A stretch of 64,000 nt of DNA from Gautieria morchelliformis. Taxonomy: Eukaryota; Basidiomycota; Agaricomycetes; Gomphales; Gomphaceae. Where the stretch lies: assembly GCA_015179125.1 (NCBI GenBank), contig WHVA01000002.1, positions 558,001 through 622,000 on the forward strand, written 5' to 3'. Shown piece after piece: positions 1 through 11,660 of this stretch. The stretch's first letter is position 1. Each line of letters starts with the position of its first letter. The translations under genes and the position numbers were made by a program. The notes below the pieces were generated by a model, which ran no database searches, had not been told where the DNA came from, and saw only the letters and a list, made by a program, of their open reading frames with translations.

Positions 1-255
1 TATACTTGCACCCGGCCCTTTAGCGCCCAAGGGCTCGCGCGTCGAAGTCATTTCAAACTCCGCTGGGTGCAGCCGCCTGTGAAAGTAGAAATAACAGAAT
101 GAAATGGAGAGATAGAGAGTGACTGGAAATTTTCGAAAATAAGCAGAGAAATGGATGCATGGTACAAGAACAGTATGAGAAAATATTGAAACACCACACA
201 ATAAAGTGAATATATTATGCTTGATTTTGGTGCAGGAGCATAAATGCACCCAACA
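1..255 (-). repeat. 3' LTR of copia A (cut by window start)
   Basis: These 255 bases match 4608-4862 base for base by eye and end in CCCAACA, the minus-strand TG terminus. The missing part lies left of the window. Confidence 0.93.
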
Positions 256-266
256 CGCCCCCTCAA
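256..266 (-). other. Polypurine tract of copia A
   Basis: Read on the minus strand, a run of purines (GAGGGGGCG) directly abuts the 3' LTR. This is the position of the plus-strand primer in LTR retrotransposons. Confidence 0.7.
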
Positions 267-268
267 GC

Positions 269-3148
269 TTAATATATTCCGATTTTCTCGTTGAGGATTC
301 TCACTCTAGGACTAGGAAGTCCTTTAGTGAGAAGATCGGCTAGCATGTGTTCCGTTGGTAGGTACACAAGCTTAATTTCTTCATCTTCGACTATATCTCG
401 GATGAAATATAATCTAATGTCGAAATGCTTGGTCCTCGTGTGTTGTTGAGTGCCATAGACAATGGCAATGGCTGATTGATTGTCTGAATAAAGTTTGATG
501 GGACAATTCAGCGGTTGGAACACTTCAGAAATAAAGTGGCGTATCCATAAGGCTTCTTTGCTCGCATGAGTCAGGGCAACGAATTCGGCTTCAGTTGATG
601 ATAGGGCTACTATGGATTGTTTTTGACAACTCCATGATACTGTCCCTCCATCAATCTGAAAAATATAAGCCGAGTATGAGTGCCTGTGCTCTTGAGAAGC
701 CCAATCCGCATCTGAATACCCAATGAGGCCGTCTCGATTTTTCCCAAGTGTCAATTTGTAGTCCATCGTGCCTTTTAGATATTTAAAGACACGTTTGACT
801 GCATGCCAATGTGTTGGACCTGGGTTTTCGAGGAATTGAGAAAGTAATGATACTGCGAATGCAATGTCTGGTCGAGTGGCTACTGCTGCCCACATCAATG
901 ATCCTATCGCTTGTCTGTATGGAATTCTTGACATCTTCTGTTTGTCTTCATCTGTGGAAGGGCATTGGTCCCTGGATAATTTAACGGCTGGGTCGAGAGG
1001 CGTGGAAAATGTTTTGGCATCATCCAGATTGAATTTTTTGATGATTTTCTGGATGTATGTGGCTTGTGATATTGCAATCGATTTGTTATTCCAATCTCTT
1101 TCGATTTTGAGGTTCAAAAGCCAGTGAATCTCGCCTAGATCTTTCATACTGAAGATCTGGGCAAGATCATGCTTTACCCCATCGAGGATTGGTTGACTCT
1201 CAGCTGTGATAGTGAGGTCGTCTACTGCCGTCGCAATAATCGCATGCCCTCTCGGTCCACGTCTGCAAAATACAGCTCCATCCAAAGCTGATTTAGTGAA
1301 TCCTAACTTGAGAAATTCACCACTCAGACGTTTGTACCATTCCCTTCCAGATTGTTTGAGGCCGTAAAGTGCTTTCTTCAGCAGGAGGACATCATCTTTG
1401 TCTCCGGTCTCATATCCATACGGCTGTCTCATGTAAATAGGTTCCGGCAGTGTAGCATTCAAATACGCACTGTCCACATCCATTTGGTGAATAGGCCAGT
1501 TGTTCCTGGCAGCAATGGCACATATAATCCGTGAGGAAGTCATCCGAGCAACAGGTGCATAGGTTTCATTGTAGTCGACTCCAAAACTTTGTGTAAAGCC
1601 TTGGGCGACCATCCTCGATCTAGGTGTGATGGGTTCACCTTCTGGATTGCGTTTCCAGAGGAATACCCATCTATTTCCGACAATATTTGCCCCAGGAGGT
1701 GGTTTAACCACTTCCCATACACCTTTGTCGAGTAGCACCTTGTACTCTTTATCCATCGATGCTTTCCACATAGGATCATTTAAAGCTTCATCTGCATTGC
1801 TAGGCTCAGTCTGATTCAAATCCGGCAGCACCTTATCTTTATTTTGATCGGAGGTCGAAAGTGTACTGATGGCAAGGTTATAATCACTGATGCCATCAGT
1901 GACAGAGGATAAATCTTGTTCGAATAATTTGTCTTGATGGTCCTCAATGTCCTCGTAAGCTAGTGTAGTGATATCTGCACCAGCATGTCTCTTAGCTTGA
2001 GACCTTGTTACAGGACCACTTGGGGCCGGCTGCACCTGCTGCTGACGGATCCTCTCGCTTCTCCTTGTTGGAGCAGCTTCTTTAGGTCTGACATCAACAG
2101 TCTGACTGGGTTGCAGCTCTTCAAGATGTTCCTCTGGTTCATTATCGTCAATTTCTTCGATCTTTGCCTCCTCGCTGACTAAGCGACTAGGCATGGGTGC
2201 TGGCGCCGAAATGGCCTGTATCACTTTTCTGGACGTAGGTAGCTGTGACTCTTCAATAGAAATGATTGGAGCTTTGCCCCTCTTCATCTCTGAGTCAAAT
2301 ATAACATTCCGCTCGACAGAAACCTTCTGAGAGTCAGGCCAGTAGATGCAGTGACCATGGCTCTGTCCAGAGATTCCTATCCACCGAGCTCTTTTGGCAC
2401 GGGCTGCTAGTTTGTTTCCCTCTTTGACTTTAACGTAGACTTCAATTCCCCACACGTGTATGTCCTTCAGGTTCGGTTTCTCGTGATGGATCATTTCAAA
2501 AGGGGTTTTGTCTGGCAAAGCTCTTGTATGTGTCCGATTCCTAAGATAGTTGGCGTGCAAAATTGCATGCCCCCATAGAGTCTTAGGAAGACTTGATTCC
2601 AATAGCATGGCACGAGCTCTTTCAACTAGAGTTCGGTTTAGACGTTCAGCAACACCATTCGACTCTGGGGTGTCATGTACGGTTAACCGATGCTTCGTGC
2701 CTTGCTTGGCCAAATGCTGTTTGAATTCTGAGCTTGTATATTCGCCCCCTCTGTCGGAAACAAGTGCTTTGATGTGCACATTCCTCTGTCGAAGCATCAA
2801 GGCCTCGTAGAGTTTGTATTTTGAAAATGCTTCCGATTTGTTTGCCATCAAATAGATAACCGATTCCCTTGAGTAGTCGTCAATGAAAGACACATAATAG
2901 GATTTCTTGTCAATTGTGGAGTGTCTCGCTGGTCCCCAGACATCAGAATAAATTCTGTCACCGAATTTTGATGATCGGCTTCTGGGTTCCTGAGGAAGTG
3001 ATTTACGTGCAATCTTCGCCTGAATGCACGCATCGCAAACAACCTTGTCACCTTTTGAGCTCAATTCAATGCCTAATATCATGCCACGGTTGAGCAAGTG
3101 CTGTAGGGACTTCTGTGAAATGTGCCCCATTTTTTGATGTATTTCCAT
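269..3148 (-). pseudogene. Copia A Pol: integrase, reverse transcriptase, RNase H (fossil)
   Basis: A 959-residue minus-strand frame. It opens with the GAG-pre-integrase region (HQKMGH near residue 4, CxxC at about 38-41). The integrase core follows, with D69, D132 and E168 forming the DDE triad. An RVT_2 reverse transcriptase lies at about residues 465-720 (LYGLKQSGREWY and a VDD active-site motif), and a copia-type RNase H at about 800-940 (YSDADWA, STEAEFVAL). The order integrase before RT identifies Ty1/copia. Coding similarity continues a little upstream of the frame. The element as a whole is broken, so this is treated as a fossil. Confidence 0.93.
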
Positions 3149-3369
3149 GGCTGATGCGCATACATGCGCTTCGGCACTTGTGTGTTGTAAATCAAATCAA
3201 TATAAGCCATTCAGCTTCGGTGCTTGCATCAATATCCTGCCTTTACGATTGGATATTGTGCATTTCTGATCAGCTATTTGTGTGTTATAGCCTGCATCAT
3301 CGCACCGGCCAATCGAGATCAGGGTAACAGCCATTTTGGGCGCGTAGAACGTATCCTTCAATGTAATGT

Positions 3370-4368
3370 TCACAGTCTTATCTCCAACCTTGTTAGATAG
3401 AGAGATAAACTACTCAAATTAGAGCAGTCGAAGTTGGCGAAAGCGGCTGGACTGCCACTCTCATCCTCCTCAGAGGACACTTCTTCGGCAACATTCGCCT
3501 TGGCTTTGCCCTTCTTCTTTTTGGCTTTGGCTTTCTTCTTCTGACGTGGCCCCTGGCCTTCTTTACCACCTCCTTTAGCCCAGCAACTCTCTATAGCATG
3601 TCCAGGCTTGTGGCAATTAGTGCATGTAGACACCTTCGGGTCTTTCCGGCCCTTCTGCCCTTTCGTAGATGAACCAATAAATGCCTGCTCTTCTTGTGAA
3701 ATATTGAGAGTCTTTCTCCTGTCATATTGAGCCTTTAGTACTCTGATAATATCATCAGGCACTAAGGGCATTCCACATTCTTCGAGCGACGTGGTAAGGG
3801 CATTCATAACTGCCTCATAGGAGGGTGGAAGTGATGCAAGGATGATGTCTGTGAACTCTCCTTCAGAAATTCTGGCTCCCATCTCATTGAGACGAGCATA
3901 GAGGTCTTGGGCTTTGTCCAAGTGATCTCTCAAGTCTCCATCCTCAGGACACCTCATACTGCGAAGCTGTCTCTGTAGGTTGGTGAGGACCATCTTGGGC
4001 TTCTTGGTCATCTCATTGACCAATGCATCCCAGACTTCTTTTGCTGTATGTCTCTTCTGTAGCATCAGAGCTAGTGACTCTGACACTGAGACGGTTATTT
4101 GGGTTTTTGCCTGTCCTTCTCTGGCAAGATACTTCTCCAGCTTCTCCTCAGCCTTCTCAATCTGAGTTTCCTCAGCTTCTGTGAGAATATGGCCTGGGGG
4201 CATGACTGGAGGATCAGGAGGTCGAATGGCTCTCCCTTCTATATGCCTGAGTAGATTTTTGGACTCAAAATAACTTGTGAGAGTAGCTCGCCACAGAGGC
4301 CAATTACTTCCATCTGTTGCAAGCTTCTCCACACCCAAAAGCTTCTGCGAAGTGTCTGCGGGGCCCAT
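3370..4368 (-). pseudogene. Copia A Gag with zinc knuckle (fossil)
   Basis: About 332 residues from the ATG at 4368. The N-terminal part has the UBN2-type copia Gag pattern (GSNWPLWRATLTSYFESKN). A CCHC knuckle CTNCHKPGHAIESC lies near residue 250, followed by a very lysine-rich stretch. The start codon lies inside the tRNA primer-binding site (GGGTTATGGGCCC on the minus strand). No aspartic protease motif was recognised in the element. Confidence 0.88.
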
Positions 4369-4373
4369 AACCC
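4361..4373 (-). other. Primer-binding site of copia A (half initiator tRNA)
   Basis: The minus strand reads GGGTTATGGGCCC just inside the 5' LTR, complementary to a tRNA anticodon arm containing CAT. This fits the internal, half-tRNA priming known for copia-type elements. Copia B has the related GGTTATGGGCCC at the same place. Confidence 0.6.
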
Positions 4374-4374
4374 T

Positions 4375-4862
4375 TGTTAGCAACTAGGGGCTATGGCAGG
4401 GAAGGTTCGGTAGAGTTCTTAGAAAGCTAGAATCAAATATACTCTCTCAGTGAATTTATTGTCACTGATATATTAATACAATACCTAGAATCAAATATAC
4501 TACATGATTTTCAGTCAACATGCTATGTAAATATGAAGAATACTACTCGCCTCTCTCAGTGAATTTATTGTCACTGAGAGAGGAGTGTAATCCTGTCTCA
4601 GAAGGCATATACTTGCACCCGGCCCTTTAGCGCCCAAGGGCTCGCGCGTCGAAGTCATTTCAAACTCCGCTGGGTGCAGCCGCCTGTGAAAGTAGAAATA
4701 ACAGAATGAAATGGAGAGATAGAGAGTGACTGGAAATTTTCGAAAATAAGCAGAGAAATGGATGCATGGTACAAGAACAGTATGAGAAAATATTGAAACA
4801 CCACACAATAAAGTGAATATATTATGCTTGATTTTGGTGCAGGAGCATAAATGCACCCAACA
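4375..4862 (-). repeat. 5' LTR of copia A, 488 bp
   Basis: Starts TGTTAG and ends CCAACA on the plus strand, forming short inverted ends. It contains a perfect 12-bp hairpin at 4551-4582 and a weaker upstream copy of the same motif near 4441-4470. The promoter for the minus-strand transcript should lie here; no specific box was identified. Confidence 0.9.
4551..4582. repeat. LTR stem-loop, CTCTCTCAGTGA / TCACTGAGAGAG
   Basis: Two perfect 12-base arms around an 8-base loop inside the LTR. Hairpins of the same design but different sequence occur in two other LTRs of the window (46247-46281 and 52489-52518). Confidence 0.85.
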
Positions 4863-5735
4863 AAACCATTGTCAATGCCCCTCGTTCCTTAGTGTCTGTA
4901 TCAGTAATGGCAACCATAGGTGTAAATGCCATGCTGTTTTGGGCACCAAGAGAACTGCTATATCATAACCAGCATGCGTAGTCCTATTCCCTGTAGGTGC
5001 TGAAAATAAAAAGAATGCAAGTGGGACACCTTTGCGAGCTTCATCTACACCAAGAGCAATGAATAATAGTACATGGCTGTCGCATACACTGAACGTGCCA
5101 TCCAGAATTAGCTGATGTTGATGTGCATATTTCCATGCAGCCACCTTCATCTGGGCAGTTTGTATGCAGACACACAAACGATCCTCTTTGTTGGCTCTGG
5201 CTTTGTAGTAAAATACTGTGTCAGCAATCTCAGGCTAATAGGCTGGGGAGTTGGGATTGAGCCAATTGTCAATATTATACTGTGGTGCTTCTGCCACATC
5301 AATTCCATGTGCGCTGGAGTATTTTTTGTATAGTCTACTTGAATCTGTGTCCAAGAACTCATAGCAGACATTAGCTGTTAAGGGGTCATGTGTTGCCTGG
5401 TTATGATATAATTTGGCATGACATAGTTCTTGGTTGCAGCCTTGAATAGCAGTAATACTAGAAAAATAATCATATTTTGAAACTTTCAGCCTCATTTGAT
5501 TGCGTACCTTGCGCCATCGTTCAGCTGCTGAAGAGCTACTTGCCAAACATGTTCATGCAGCCGAACAGCTGGAAGATGCCTCATGTCTTCAGACAGGCAT
5601 TGCTTGATGTGTGAAAGAATGCCAGTCACTCACAGTATTTGATAGCTTGTAGGGCGATAAGTGATGTCAATGTGTGCTAAGCATTCTACGAAATCATAAG
5701 GTAACTTCCTTGTCCATTCCTTTTGATTGACAGAA
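4863..5735 (-). pseudogene. MULE-type (Mutator-like) transposase fragment
   Basis: Minus-strand coding, cut at its 3' side by copia A. The most telling stretch is around 4900-5180: a D of the DDE catalytic core in LILDGTFSVCDSHVLLFIAL, followed by VDEARKGVPLAFFLFSAPTG, which is the core of basidiomycete MULE transposases. Upstream, at about 5235-5500, lie the segments LDTDSSRLYKKYSSAHGID and NIDNWLNPNSPAY. An intron with GT-AG ends of about 50 bp lies near 5465-5515. A TAG stop at about 5236-5238 interrupts the frame between these two parts, and the first exon-like part at 5520-5735 has another stop. It is clearly inactive. How far the N-terminal end continues past 5735 is unclear. Confidence 0.75.
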
Positions 5736-6212
5736 ATCCCCTTCAGTTCACGTCGTTGGTCATCTTTTGCTTTTCGTGCACCAGTACTTATGCCACATTG
5801 GCTTCAAGTCCAGCGATCTATGAGACACATTATATTGAAGAGACCATTCCTACCACTGGAGTAGATCACAAATGTATTGATTGTTTCCCTTTCCTTCGGA
5901 GGTGCTCCATCGCTTACTCCATCCATTGCCAAGATCCTCCAATTTCTGCACTGCAACGCCTTGCTCCTTCATAATGGTAGCGGCTGCACGTTGTGAGGCG
6001 ATGTCATCAGTGTACAGCTGATGGAAACTGGCACCGGAGTCATATAACTCTTGTATTTACTTGGCCTGGAGTGGTTCCAAGTGGAGCAACTGGGTATTGT
6101 CATGACCCGTCTATTTCCCTTACCTCACTGTCTCTCTGCCCCCTCTCATCGTTTCTCCTGCATCTTCGCCTGAGTTCGCCATACCCTCCGACCACTCCTC
6201 CCCTATGGTCTC
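5736..6212. other. No recognisable gene
   Basis: Possibly more of the decayed MULE element, as the minus strand has short coding-like scraps. No frame could be followed, and the plus-strand frames here look random. Confidence 0.3.
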
Positions 6213-6504
6213 TTGGCACAGTAGGCATAGACTTGTAATATGTGGTATTTTCACATGAACAGTTGTATGTTGCAGTGTCAAGAGGCACTAATTGGAACAG
6301 AGTCCATGTTCTTTTAGGGGAGGGGAACAAAACTTCTAATATTGTATACAATGAAGTGTTGCTGAAGCCTGATTAAATATGTATTTCCATTTGTATTTAA
6401 TGTATGTAGTTTCATTTCACCAAATAATTCTTTGATTCTATTAACTACCCATGTGCAATGTTAACCTTAACTAACCGGGTGCAAAGCACGGGTCTATTGG
6501 CTAG
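6213..6504 (+). pseudogene. Helitron 3' end with tail of Rep-helicase
   Basis: The plus strand encodes the last 55 or so residues of a Helitron helicase: SLGTVGIDL, then HEQLYVAVSRGTNWNRV, ending NIVYNEVLLKPD and a stop at about 6375. This aligns with the C terminus of the intact Helitron protein at 57598-62592 (GQLYVGVSRGTNWNRV). One TAA stop lies inside. The non-coding tail ends in a decayed hairpin (6475-6492) and then CTAG at 6501-6504 followed by T, the standard Helitron 3' terminus. It is the only Helitron piece on the plus strand and belongs to a different, older subfamily. Confidence 0.8.
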
Positions 6505-7215
6505 TTGATATCTAAAATTACCTTGCACCGGGGCTGTCGGTCTTACATAAGCTGTTTGAAACACCAATTGCAAGGCCACCGGGGTTAGTCACACGTTATA
6601 AACCGTGTGACTAACCCAATGTTATAAACTCCGGACTTTGCCCCCGTATCGTAGACTGGCTCAGGCTAGCCAACCACTCACTCGAGGATCGAGGGATCCG
6701 GAGCATTATACAGATTGATTCTTTCTTTATTACTGCCGTACTGTTGGTCCCTCAAAGGCTCAGAAAGCTGAGAAGGTTCAAAGAGATATCAAGACCTAGG
6801 TACCCAAGGCCGAGACACGATGTAACCAACAGCTTCTGCGATCCATCCGCCCATCATCAGAGAAAGCGTGTAGTCCATCGACATCACATAGCGCTCTGTA
6901 GCACTTCATAGTGTTGTAGAGCCAGCGATAGACTACTCCTTTTTCTCTGATGATGTCTACCAATGTGTCGTCTACCTGGTACCAGTCCTCAGGCCTCAGG
7001 CGTCAGTGGGTTTGGTCTAGACACATTTGAGGGCGCGAGATATTTACCCTGACTCTCCACGGTATTAACATACTGTTTTTCCTGGTGTATCCTGTCAACT
7101 GAGTCAATTATGCGTGATGGCCACAGACCCGGAACCGCACGGTGAGAGTTGTCACTGCCCATGGATTTATTACACCACCACCAACTGCCGCGAATGGTAA
7201 GTTCGGTATAGTTGT
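6505..7215. other. No gene recognised; contains one palindrome
   Basis: No long or family-like frame was seen. The only structure noted is the hairpin at 6582-6617, followed by a repeat of its loop sequence (GTTATAAAC). Confidence 0.4.
6582..6617. repeat. Perfect 14-bp inverted repeat
   Basis: GGGTTAGTCACACG at 6582-6595 pairs with CGTGTGACTAACCC at 6604-6617 around an 8-base loop. Function unknown; it could be the end or centre of a small non-autonomous element. Confidence 0.6.
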
Positions 7216-7651
7216 GTATTATCAAGTATCTGTTATGTTCTATCTGTCTAATCTTACGACTACTAAGTGCGTAGCCGCCTCGCTCAAGCTCTCGACGGTT
7301 CTCCGTATATTGGGTCACATTAATCTAGCCCTCTTGGCCAGAAGAGTTATGAATGGCATGGCGATATATGGATTCGTTATATGGCTTAGTTCCCGACGTA
7401 CATCACTAAAAGCGCGAAACATTGGCCATGAATGGGCTTGGGTCCTGCCATCTGATGACCACCACTGCAACCGCAACCATGCTTCTAGCATCACCTGATG
7501 GCATTGTCTCGCTGAGGGCCATCCGACCACCGGCGCATGGCCATCAGCCGCCACCTGCCAGTGGTTCCTCAAAGAAGCCGGGAAGCGAGATATATATCAA
7601 GGCTCACCGTCAGGTCTTGCAACGTGTACCCCCCATTACCGTGTACCAAGA

Positions 7652-9335
7652 ATGTCTCTCAGTCCGCAATTATTGATTGAAGCCTTGAAATCAAGCAAGT
7701 CTAGATGTGCAAGAACTTCAACTGTGTCTGACTCTCGATCCAGTAACACCAACAAAATACTGAACGGTGGCATCGTTGGCTCTTCTGGTATACGACCATG
7801 GTGAGGGTCCGATGTCAATAATTTAAAAATGTGCACTCATGTCGAAATAGCGATCACATTTGATGCTGAAGTTAGTGCGCGTATACATGTTTCTCCATCG
7901 AGTTGACCTTTGTCATGATCAGGTCAAGAATGTTTGGAATCGGCCAGGCGGCTCAGTTGGCAAGATATTGTTTATATGGGTCAGCACCTACTACCTAAGA
8001 TTGATCATACCCAACTAGACTACTCACATCCCGCCGTAGACTCGTTACTTTGGGCTTTCCTCGCTTATCGTAGCAGTTACCAGTACGTATGTGTCTCTCA
8101 CAAGTGAACGACAATCATGACGAGGATGAAACTAAGTATTATTTCATGGATCTCTCTCCAATAAGGTTAGCAGTTTCTTCATATTACCGCAATTTGCGAC
8201 TATGAACACCTTACTGTATAAGTGTAAGTGCAACTCCCACGTGTTACATCACGACATCATTAGTATTCATTTATCCCTTCAGTTGCAGTGGTTTCTTTTG
8301 GTGGGAGGCTATATCGCACGTCATTTCTTGATAAACTGCCTCTCGACTCTGTCTGATTGATTAGGCACAGCATCACCGTTTTAAATGTCAGCGTACAAGG
8401 TGAATACGCGTTTCAACCAGGGCATTCAATTATAATAAGACCGCCAACATATAGTTATTTTAATCGCACGGGTATCCTCAATATTTCATGTATGGCTGTG
8501 CGGGGTGTAATATCTTTCCCAGGTTTATGCGGTGTATAACAACAACAAAAGGCTCCTTTGTGGCCTAGCTGGTCTCTGTTTGATGTCACCTGTTGTTGTC
8601 GGAGTCATTTGTGCGCTTTATCTCCCCCCTGTGGGATTACCAGTTTCTATATTCTTCCTCATATTTCTCATCGCGTGAGCAGGCCTGGGACTTCCCCCCA
8701 TCGATGGCTTAACTGGCTGCTATGCTTCTACTACGTCGCCCTTGCTTGGCCTTTCTTTTCTCCCGTCAAGTGTGACGGAGATCGCCCTATGCTCCTGCAT
8801 GCTTTACAAAGCAGGGATAACATACAAATACAATCACGGTTCACCATTACTAAAGGTGCTCGTTGCGGACAGGTCAGCTTTCATCGTCTTGTTTGTTGCT
8901 GCAGTCTGGCAAGCTCTAACATTACCGCACTGGCAGTGTTCTCTATTTTGCCAGGTCATTAGATTCATCATTGATTGATTTTCCAATGCCATAACTATGT
9001 TCCACACAGTACCTTTGTTGCTTTGCTTACAAACATCTTGGTCGTTTTCATCGCTCCTCGAGGCCTTGTGGAAATTGCGCTTGGGTAGGTCATTTATCAT
9101 TCCTCTGAGGAACACCTGACGATATATGACACGGTTTTGAAGGTGGGAGTATGCAGTACCTTGCGCCATGGGCAGTCGTCTGCTCCTCGGCATGTTTGAA
9201 CAGGCTTTCAGACAACAGACAACAACGGATCAAAGCCGTCACTCTCCAGGCTATCTGCTGTCAGACATCCGCTGGCAGGAACTGTCTGCTAGCCACGTTG
9301 AGCCACCTAGTATCGTAGAACCAGTTGGCAAATGA
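7652..9335 (+). pseudogene. DUF6533-type seven-helix membrane protein, copy 1
   Basis: Intron-containing gene of a basidiomycete membrane protein family of unknown function. Recognisable exons in order: TVASLALLVYDH (about 7765-7800), AITFDAEV (about 7853), WNRPGG (about 7940), VYAVYNNNKRLL with two helices (from 8528), GLPPIDGLTGCYAST with SEIALC-type helix and YKAGITYKYNHGSPLLKVL (about 8690-8870), then NILVVFIAPRGLVEIALG (about 9030-9090) and AMGSRLLLGMFEQ (about 9166-9210). The tail is hydrophilic and stops at 9333-9335. Introns are short and GT-AG. The copy has a TGA codon where copy 2 reads TCA just before TVASLAL, so it is probably inactive. The first exon and the exon between 7990 and 8520 are not resolved. 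Confidence 0.65.
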
Positions 9336-9554
9336 TGTCAAACGCCGCGGTTATAATTCTGAGGAATCCAGTGTTGTATCGAACGACTTACCGTCCTCAC
9401 TTTCGCGCCCGCTCCTCGTGGCCGCCTCATTCCCGCTCGATGGTTCCTTATCATAGTTATACATTGATGTGGTCGCGACCCTTTGCTATCTTGTACACAA
9501 TATATGGTTCAAGGCGCACATTGTTGGGCGTAGACGATAGTATCCTGTAGCGGC

Positions 9555-10325
9555 GCTTTTGCACCAGTCCCCGACTCTGCGTCGGGGTTCTTTTTCATAG
9601 GCGATTAATCATCATTTGTATCATAAGGGATAGAATCATCGCGGCGGCAGCTGCCGCCTCAGTCCCCGACTCTCTCTCAGTGCGGAGAAGGATTTTCGTT
9701 GTCAGCACGTTACATATCGTAGTGGCAGGAAAATCTGTCAAGGAAAGGGAAGGGATTGCAAGCGAACATGGGGAGAGACAAGTACAGGCTTCATCAGCTC
9801 CCCTGCACGCTGTGCACATCGGCGAACCCGCTTTCCCTATCTTGAACAGGTGTTTGTTGAGCGCGATATGCCCCGTTCTGATCTGGATAAGCAGCGCTGC
9901 CTGTCGGCGTGGCATGTCCGCTGTCAGTCTAGTGAATGCCGCGGAGGGCATTGTTCGGTCGATCTTGTGGGCTAATATTTCACCTCTCGGGGAGTTGTCC
10001 AAGATCGCTTTAGCTTTTCCCTTTAGCTCCCTTTTGTACCTCTGCAATTCCGCAGCCTTGCTTATCGGCAGCACGCCCCTGCACTCCATCGGGATGAACC
10101 TCTCCTCGCTGCTCTCCCCCCTCGCCGCTCTTTTTGCCTCCTCGTCTGCTCTCCCGTTCCCCCTGATACCCTTATGTGCTGGTGTCCTCATCAATACCGT
10201 GGTGCCAACCTGTGTCCCGATTACCCCTTCTATCTGCCTGTGTAGGGCATCTACCAGGTACTGTGCAGGCATTTACTTTTCCTTTCTTTTGGTCAGTATA
10301 GCCGCCTGGTTGTCCGTACCTCACT
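9555..10325 (-). pseudogene. LINE ORF2 C-terminal fragment (RNase H end and tail), copy 1
   Basis: Minus-strand coding begins in the RNase H domain (TDNQAAI, the aspartate of the active site), continues through the HKG motif (PAHKGIRGNGRADEEAKRAA) and into the typical Tad1/I-like tail with LPRRQA-like PRRQAALLIQIRTGHIALNKH and a cysteine cluster CTACRGADEAC. A stop lies just before the ATG at 10272 (TAA where copy 2 has CAA). It is a 5'-truncated LINE relic embedded in the duplicated segment, and a different subfamily from the LINE at 11524-16902. Confidence 0.75.
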
Positions 10326-10925
10326 GTGGATAGTGGAATCACTGAAAACCTTTAGTTTCAACCATTGAAATTTCAGTGGCTAAATCACTGCAGTCTGTGC
10401 ATAATCCACTGAATTGTTTTCAGTGGATAAGTGTTCATACCCATGAGTTTATTTCAGTGCCCATATCATTTATTTCAGTGAGTGATTACGGTATTTCCAT
10501 GTTTACATCATTGGATTTAAGGAGTAATAGCGTACAAATTCAGCGTTTATATCATGGGCACTATAATGAGTTATCACCGAGGTTTCATGGGGTAATCATG
10601 GAATGTCATGTCAAATACTCAGTGTAACAAGAGCATGGGTGGCTCACTGCCTTCCAGAGAATGTAGCACTGAAATGTGGGGCAGTATCAGTGCATTGTCC
10701 AGACAAGTACCACCGACACTCCATGATTTCTTCACTGTTTTTCATTTGTTAGAGCCTGAGCTAGAAGGTGGATTTTCTGTGACTTGTGCACCCAAAGCCA
10801 TCAGAAGATCAATGAAATGTAGTGAAAATAGCAGTCTATGTCAGGATAATATTATAGTAATAACAGGTATATAAGATGTAAAATACCTGCCAAGTCATTG
10901 AATTTCTATGGAGATACCACTGTAT
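10326..10925. other. Non-coding AT-rich block with many TCAGTG/CACTGA motifs
   Basis: The hexamer CACTGA or its complement recurs many times in both orientations and the block has no convincing frame. Its edges read GTGGAATCACTG and CAGTGGTATCTCC-like in inverse sense, which could be decayed inverted ends. The counterpart is 34990-35600. It may be a non-autonomous DNA transposon; this is inference. Confidence 0.4.
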
Positions 10926-11273
10926 TCCAGCGTCCGGCAGGTTGGGGGAGGCAGCTCCAAGCGCAGCCTGTGGCTAGCCTGCGATATCGCAGCGGGTGTG
11001 GCTGCGGGCTGTCATTGGGGAATGGCTACCGAGGCATGCTGCAGCTGCCAGGGCAGATCCCATACAGCTTCAGGACTTGCGTCTCATCAACTGATGCCAC
11101 AAGTGACCCGAGCACCTCCACGAAGTGTGTGACGAGCACCACAATGCGCGCACGCTGCATCTATCACAACATCAAAGCCAAACATGCGCAGAAAGAAAAC
11201 TGCGGGCAACGCACATGAGCAGAAACATGCCACAGAACGCACCCATCACGAAGAAGCACTTGGGCACATACCT

Positions 11274-11523
11274 CAGGATCCCCAGTGACACTTGCAGACA
11301 CTAGTAAGACATGCGTCAGGCAAACTATCCCATTCCACCCCACGCACCTTTGCGAAGAACATGTCCCCCGGCTCGACGCGCAGTTCCAAGGTTGCACCAG
11401 CAAGGTCAGCAGCTTGAGCAATGATGAGCTTGTAAAGATGAAGAATGGTATCTGGTGTAGGAGCATCGACAGATGTGTCGGGGATGAGATTGGACAGAGA
11501 CTCAAGAGATATATCCGGTGGAG
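11274..11523 (-). pseudogene. Unrecognised exon-like fragment, copy 1
   Basis: A minus-strand frame reading PDTILHLYKLIIAQAADLAG, conserved in the plus-strand counterpart at 34377-34624. It is followed by a possible splice donor (AAG then GTGCGT). Both copies derive from one duplicated segment, so their similarity does not show selection. It could be an exon of a helical host protein; I do not recognise the family. Confidence 0.35.
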
Positions 11524-11660
11524 GATCCCTTTGCACTCCGACCACCACCATCGCCCGGGCGCTTAAGGACAATCTCTATATTTTCAGCAGCATCCGCACA
11601 CACACACTCCTAGACACGATCTACACAAAACCCAAAACACCCAGTCGACCCCGAGCCACA

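Larger units (their letters stand above)
1..4862 (-). mobile_element. Ty1/copia LTR retrotransposon A (young fossil copy)
   Basis: Seen: an identical 255-base LTR segment stands at 1-255 (cut by the window edge) and at 4608-4862, and the complete right LTR spans 4375-4862 with TG...CA ends. Between them, on the minus strand, lie a Gag frame with a CCHC knuckle and a Pol frame in the order integrase, reverse transcriptase, RNase H, which is the Ty1/copia order. A primer-binding site complementary to a half initiator tRNA and a purine tract next to the left LTR complete the set. The element sits inside a MULE transposase relic. It is broken, with about two or three breaks. The LTRs look identical over the comparable part, so the insertion is recent. 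The left target duplication lies outside the window. Confidence 0.95.
7216..11523 (+). repeat. Inverted segmental duplication, arm 1 (about 4.3 kb)
   Basis: The segment reappears inverted at 34377-38893. Shared order: upstream region, DUF6533-type gene, LINE tail, AT-rich block with TCAGTG motifs, unknown exon-like block. Homology stops exactly where the LINE begins at 11524. Identity is roughly 90-95% by eye. Local differences include an unrelated stretch near 7400-7490 versus 38455-38735. Confidence 0.85.

Noticed and set aside
864-3051. Plus-strand frames at 864-1127, 1352-1534, 1626-1814, 2550-2810 and others
   Set aside because: Shadows of the copia A Pol frame on the opposite strand.
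6100-6351. 83-codon minus-strand frame
   Set aside because: Opposite the Helitron helicase tail, which is the supported reading.
10334-10925. Autonomous transposon from the CACTGA-rich block
   Set aside because: No frame with transposase motifs, and inverted ends are too weak to call.
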